The position numbers and the translations under genes were made by a program. Shown here piece after piece: positions 60,751-64,000 of a stretch of DNA of 64,000 nt (position 1 is its first letter; every line of letters begins with the position of its first letter). The DNA lies in NCBI GenBank assembly GCA_963759375.1, contig CAVWYY010000008.1:434001-498000 (forward strand), written 5' to 3'. The notes below the pieces were generated by a model. It did no database searches. It had not been told where the DNA came from and was given only the letters and a program-made list of their open reading frames with translations. Source of the stretch: DASSUW01 sp963759375. Its GTDB lineage: Bacteria; Actinomycetota; Thermoleophilia; Solirubrobacterales; Solirubrobacteraceae.

Positions 60751-62709
60751 ATGAGTACGGGCACGGACCGGCGGGGCGTGCTCTTCGTCGCGAGCGGGCT
60801 GATGATGGTGATGCTCCTCGCGTCGCTGGACCAGACGATCGTGTCCACCGCGCTGCCGACGATCGTCGGCGACCTCGGCGGCCTCCAGCACATCTCGTGG
60901 GTCGTGACCTCATATCTGCTGGCGATCACGGCGGTCACGCCGCTGTACGGCAAGCTCGGCGATCTCTACGGGCGCAAGATCGTCCTGCAGGGCGCGCTCG
61001 TGCTGTTCCTCATCGGCTCGGCGCTGTGCGGGCTGGCGCAGGGGATGACCGAGCTGATCGCGTTCCGGGCGATCCAGGGGCTCGGCGGCGGCGGGCTGAT
61101 CGTGTCGGCCCAGGCGGCGATCGGCGACGTCGTGCCGCCGCGCGAGCGCGGCAAGTGGGTCGGCCTGTTCGGCGCCGTGTTCGGCGTGTCGAGCGTCGCC
61201 GGGCCGCTGATCGGCGGCTTCTTCACGTCACACCTGTCGTGGCGCTGGATCTTCTACGTGAACCTGCCGCTGGGCGCGATCGCGTTCTTCGTCCTGGCGG
61301 TGACCCTCCCGGGAGTCAGGGAGCGGGTCCAACGCTCCGTCGACTACCTCGGCACGGTGCTGCTCGCGTCGTCGATTAGCGCGATCGTGCTCCTCACCAC
61401 GCTCGGCGGCACCCAGTACGCCTGGGGGTCGCCTGTCATCGTCGGGCTCGGGATCTTCTCCGTGGCCGCGTTGGTGGCGTTCGTCATGGTCGAGCGCCGC
61501 GCAGCCGAGCCGGTGCTGCCGCCGGCGCTGTTCCGCAACCGCGTGTTCGCGGTGACCAGCGCGATCGGCTTCGTGATCGGCTTCGCGCTGTTCGGGGCGC
61601 TGACCTACCTGCCGCTGTTCCAGCAGATCGTGCGCGGCGCGTCCCCCACCGAGTCCGGCCTCCAGCTCGTCCCGCTGATGGCGGGCGTGCTCGTCGCCTC
61701 GATCGGCTCCGGGCAGATCATCACGCGCACCGGCCACTACCGGAGCTGGCCGATCGCCGGTACCGCCGTCGCCTGCATCGGCATGTTCCTGCTGAGCACG
61801 ATGAACGAGAACACGTCGACGGGCGTGTCCGCGCTCGACATGCTCGTGCTCGGCCTCGGACTCGGCATGGTCATGCAGGTGCTCGTGCTCGCCGTGCAGA
61901 ACGCGGTGCCGTACGAGCAACTCGGGGTCGCCACGTCGGGCGCGACGCTGTTCCGCTCGATCGGCGGGTCGATCGGCACGGCGATCCTCGGCACGATCTT
62001 CACGAACCGGCTCGACGACCTGCTGTCGGCGGGCGGCGCGGGCGGCGGCGTCGGGACGCTCGACCCGTCGGCGATCGCGCGGCTGCCGGCGGCGCAGCAC
62101 GACGCGTTCATCTCGGCGTTCACCGACGCGCTCGGCCTGGTGTTCACCGTCGCGGGCTGCGTCGTCGCCTTCGCGTTCTTGATCACATGGCTGCTCGAGG
62201 AGCGGCCGCTGCGCACCACCGTGTCCACCGCCGGCATGCACGAGGCGTTCGCGACGCCGCAGCACCCGGAGTCCGTCCGCACGGTGGCGCGCGAGCTCAG
62301 CGTGCTCGTCGGCCGCGAGGGCGCCGCCGAGTTCGTGCGCCGCACGACCGCGCGTTCGGGGCTCGACATCACGCCGCTCGAGGGCTGGGTCCTGTCGCGC
62401 ACGGCCGCCGAGCGCACGCTGAACGTGCCCGCGGTCGCCGAGACGAGCGACCTCGACGTCGACGAGGTGCGCGGCGCCTGCCGCTCGCTGCACGGCCGCG
62501 GGCTGCTCACCGATGACGGCGACGCCACCGGGCTCACGCCGGACGGCGCCGCGGCGGTCGACGCGCTGGCCGACGCCCGGCGCGGCGCGCTCGCCGAGCT
62601 GGCCGTCGAGTGGGAGCCCGACAACCACCCGGAGCTCGCCGCGTTCATTGCGACGCTCTCGGACGACTTGGCGGCCGAGACGCCGCGCACGTCAACCCCC
62701 GCTGGGTAG
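60751..62709 (+). CDS. DHA2 MFS transporter fused to a C-terminal MarR-like winged helix
   Basis: 652 residues. The first 490 form a 14-helix DHA2 exporter: LLASLDQTIVSTALPTIVGD, GKLGDLYGRKIVLQ (motif A), FRAIQGLGGGGLIVSAQAAI, GPLIGGFFTSHLSWRWIFYV. About 150 further residues are soluble: ARELSVLVGREGAAEFVRRT, then DITPLEGWVLSRTAAERTLN, then a wing GRGLLTDDGDATGLTPDGAA. This looks like a winged-helix domain hung on a pump. The last codons (STPAG, stop TAG) lie inside the left inverted repeat of the second repeat element, so its natural C-terminus may have been replaced. Confidence 0.9.
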   Translation: MSTGTDRRGVLFVASGLMMVMLLASLDQTIVSTALPTIVGDLGGLQHISWVVTSYLLAITAVTPLYGKLGDLYGRKIVLQGALVLFLIGSALCGLAQGMTELIAFRAIQGLGGGGLIVSAQAAIGDVVPPRERGKWVGLFGAVFGVSSVAGPLIGGFFTSHLSWRWIFYVNLPLGAIAFFVLAVTLPGVRERVQRSVDYLGTVLLASSISAIVLLTTLGGTQYAWGSPVIVGLGIFSVAALVAFVMVERRAAEPVLPPALFRNRVFAVTSAIGFVIGFALFGALTYLPLFQQIVRGASPTESGLQLVPLMAGVLVASIGSGQIITRTGHYRSWPIAGTAVACIGMFLLSTMNENTSTGVSALDMLVLGLGLGMVMQVLVLAVQNAVPYEQLGVATSGATLFRSIGGSIGTAILGTIFTNRLDDLLSAGGAGGGVGTLDPSAIARLPAAQHDAFISAFTDALGLVFTVAGCVVAFAFLITWLLEERPLRTTVSTAGMHEAFATPQHPESVRTVARELSVLVGREGAAEFVRRTTARSGLDITPLEGWVLSRTAAERTLNVPAVAETSDLDVDEVRGACRSLHGRGLLTDDGDATGLTPDGAAAVDALADARRGALAELAVEWEPDNHPELAAFIATLSDDLAAETPRTSTPAG

Positions 62710-62871
62710 GAAGGTGGCAGGGTCGGCCGCTGCGCGTTCTTCCCAGAGAGGGGTGGGTCGGTTAGTCGCGCATACCGAGAGGAATCGACCACACCCGCGG
62801 AGGTGTGGTCGATTGTGGTGAATTATTCGCTCGAACTGACCACCTACCTCCCTACCCAGCCGCAGTTGACG
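62690..62871. repeat. Inverted-repeat-bounded element, copy 2
   Basis: The left end (62690-62717) matches the consensus GTCAACTGCGGCTGGGTAGG plus GAGGTGG at 24 of 28 positions. The right end (62840-62871) contains the 26-bp stretch identical to copy 1 (1687-1712) plus a 4-bp ACCT duplication. The roughly 120-bp interior is unrelated to copy 1 and carries one perfect hairpin. Both flanking convergent genes terminate inside the ends, each with TAG from GGGTAG. No transposase. Right ends carry an outward-facing TTGACG. Confidence 0.82.
62783..62814. terminator. Perfect 13-bp-stem hairpin between convergent genes
   Basis: AATCGACCACACC (62783-62795), 6-nt loop CGCGGA, then the exact complement (62802-62814). 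It lies between the MFS and AbrB stops, so it could serve as a two-way terminator, although only a short mixed AT stretch (GTGGTGAATTATT) follows on the plus strand. Confidence 0.6.
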
Positions 62872-63919
62872 GTCGCCGGTCCCGCACCAACCAACGAGCC
62901 AGCACGGGGGCGGCGAGCAGCATCACGAACAGCCGCAGGACCTGGACGGCGAGCACGAACGTGGTGTTGGCGCCGCTGCCGACCGCGGTGGCGAGCACCG
63001 CGTAGAGCCCGCCGGGCGTCGTCGCCAGGTACGCGTCGAGCGCGCTCACGTCGGCCAGCGGGGCGAGCAGGAGGCCGAGCAATGCGCAGCCGACGAGTAG
63101 GCCGGCGATCGCGATCAGGCCCGGGACGAGCGCACGGCCCGCGGCGCGCATCGAGTCCGGCGTGAAGCGCAGGCCGACCTGCAGGCCGATCGCCGCGAAC
63201 GCGATGTACTGGATCCAGCTCGGGAGCGGCTGCGCGAACGAGACGCCGGCGAGCGTGAGGCCGGACGCGACGAGCATCGGCCCGAGCAACGCGTACGCGG
63301 GCAGGCGGATGAGCCGGCCGATGCCGAGCCCGCCCGCCACCGACACCGCGATCAGCAGGGCGGCGTCGCCCAGCGAACCGGCGTCGGCGCTCGCGGCGCC
63401 GCCGTGGAAGCCATGGTCACCCGGGAAGATGGTGGTCGCGACGAGCGGCGTGAGCACGACGATGATCAGCACGCGCAGGTACTGCAGGACGGCGACGAGG
63501 CGGTTGTCGGCGTCGAGCTCGTCGGCGATCGCGACGATGCCCGCGGCGCCGCCGGCGATCATCCCGAACGCCGCCGTCGGCCGGTCGAGATCGCTGACGC
63601 GGGCGAGCACGATGCCGGCGACGACGGTCAGCGCCAGCGTCGCGATCGAGACGAGCGCCACCGGCACGATGTGGTCGCCGATCGCCTCGACCGTCTGGCG
63701 CTCGACGTACGCGCCGAGCGCGATGCCGGTCACCGCCTGAGCGGCCGCCCACAGCGGCCGCGGCAGCGCCAGGCGCCAGCCGAGCAGCAGCGCGGCGACG
63801 ACGCCGCCGATCAGGCCGGCGAACAGCTGCGGCGACGGGAGCCCGACGAGATCGCACGCGAGCGCGGCAAGAGCCGTGACCGCGAGCACCGCAGCCCAGC
63901 GGATGAGGACGACCGGCAC
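62852..63919 (-). CDS. AbrB-family (ammonia monooxygenase-like) membrane protein
   Basis: 355 residues with about 10 hydrophobic segments in two repeated halves (AALACDLVGLPSPQLFAGLI, GAYVERQTVEAIGDHIVPVA, AFGMIAGGAAGIVAIADELD, LGPMLVASGLTLAGVSFAQP, AYLATTPGGLYAVLATAVGS). This fits the AbrB/AmoA-like family of putative regulators or transporters in the inner membrane. GTG 63919. The last six codons (STAAG, stop) come from the inverted repeat of copy 2. Confidence 0.87.
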   Translation of the reverse strand: MPVVLIRWAAVLAVTALAALACDLVGLPSPQLFAGLIGGVVAALLLGWRLALPRPLWAAAQAVTGIALGAYVERQTVEAIGDHIVPVALVSIATLALTVVAGIVLARVSDLDRPTAAFGMIAGGAAGIVAIADELDADNRLVAVLQYLRVLIIVVLTPLVATTIFPGDHGFHGGAASADAGSLGDAALLIAVSVAGGLGIGRLIRLPAYALLGPMLVASGLTLAGVSFAQPLPSWIQYIAFAAIGLQVGLRFTPDSMRAAGRALVPGLIAIAGLLVGCALLGLLLAPLADVSALDAYLATTPGGLYAVLATAVGSGANTTFVLAVQVLRLFVMLLAAPVLARWLVRDRRPSTAAG

Positions 63920-63928
63920 CCCTGAGTT

Positions 63929-64000
63929 CTACCGGCGCGGCGGCGCGGTGCTGTCGCGGACCTGCAGCGCGGGCTCCACGACCACCCGCGAGGACGACCG
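63929..64000 (-). CDS. LacI-family regulator, C-terminal end only
   Basis: The last 23 codons of a minus-strand gene running off the window: RSSSRVVVEPALQVRDSTAP then PRR and TAG. The strand V-V-V-E-P-x-L-x-V-R-D-S-T is the usual C-terminus of LacI-family effector domains. Separated by 9 bp from the AbrB start, so AbrB may follow it in one transcript. Confidence 0.7.
   Translation of the reverse strand, partial: RSSSRVVVEPALQVRDSTAPPRR

Overview
The window is about 72% GC, densely coded on both strands, and uses many GTG and TTG starts. Gene content points to a high-GC actinobacterium, most likely class Thermoleophilia (Solirubrobacterales-like). The clues are OpcA beside glucose-6-phosphate dehydrogenase, a transaldolase/phosphoglucose isomerase fusion, LAL-type LuxR regulators, a MarR protein with a Cys-rich tail, and a GAAC-N4-GTTC LexA-like box. 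The taxonomic call is inference. No rRNA, tRNA, CRISPR array or complete transposase was seen.

Layout. 0-1.7 kb: a GNAT acetyltransferase, a frameshifted phosphoesterase and a 335-bp palindrome-rich element bounded by 28-bp inverted repeats. 1.7-8.6 kb: a six-gene histidine-utilisation operon (hutH, hutU, hutI, an M20 amidohydrolase, hutF, RidA) in which every junction overlaps by 4 nt. 8.6-19 kb: oxidoreductase, MFS, LysR, an apparently metal-ligand-less polysaccharide deacetylase, a GlxA/DJ-1 divergent pair, a class B penicillin-binding protein and a broken MarR gene. 19-22.98 kb: tandem S51 peptidases, an MFS gene with a lost stop, TetR with a PNPOx-fold gene, and a small DUF1059 gene. 22.99-34.6 kb: one long minus-strand carbon operon in transcription order tkt, tal-pgi, gnd, zwf, opcA, pgl, ROK kinase, GH15. 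It carries glucose released by GH15 through phosphorylation into the oxidative and non-oxidative pentose phosphate pathway. 34.7-41.4 kb: two very large paralogous LuxR-type ATPase regulators flanking msrB. 41.4-49.5 kb: small membrane and secreted proteins, then a run of overlapping genes (ABC ATPase, FtsX permease, lipoprotein phosphoesterase, DoxX-like, MmgE/PrpD). 49.5-64 kb: drug-efflux MFS/TetR pair, PepF, BNR lipoprotein, M20 peptidase, several regulators, MepA-type endopeptidase, SDR, a stand-alone infA, an MFS fused to a winged helix, a second copy of the inverted-repeat element, AbrB, and the end of a LacI gene.

Two themes deserve attention. First, two loci 61 kb apart share the same roughly 28-bp inverted-repeat ends but have unrelated interiors. 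At the second locus the repeat ends supply the stop codons of both flanking genes. Second, four genes carry single-base frameshifts and a fifth looks as if it lost its stop the same way. These could be sequencing indels or real decay. Convergent genes often share one CTAG as both stop codons.
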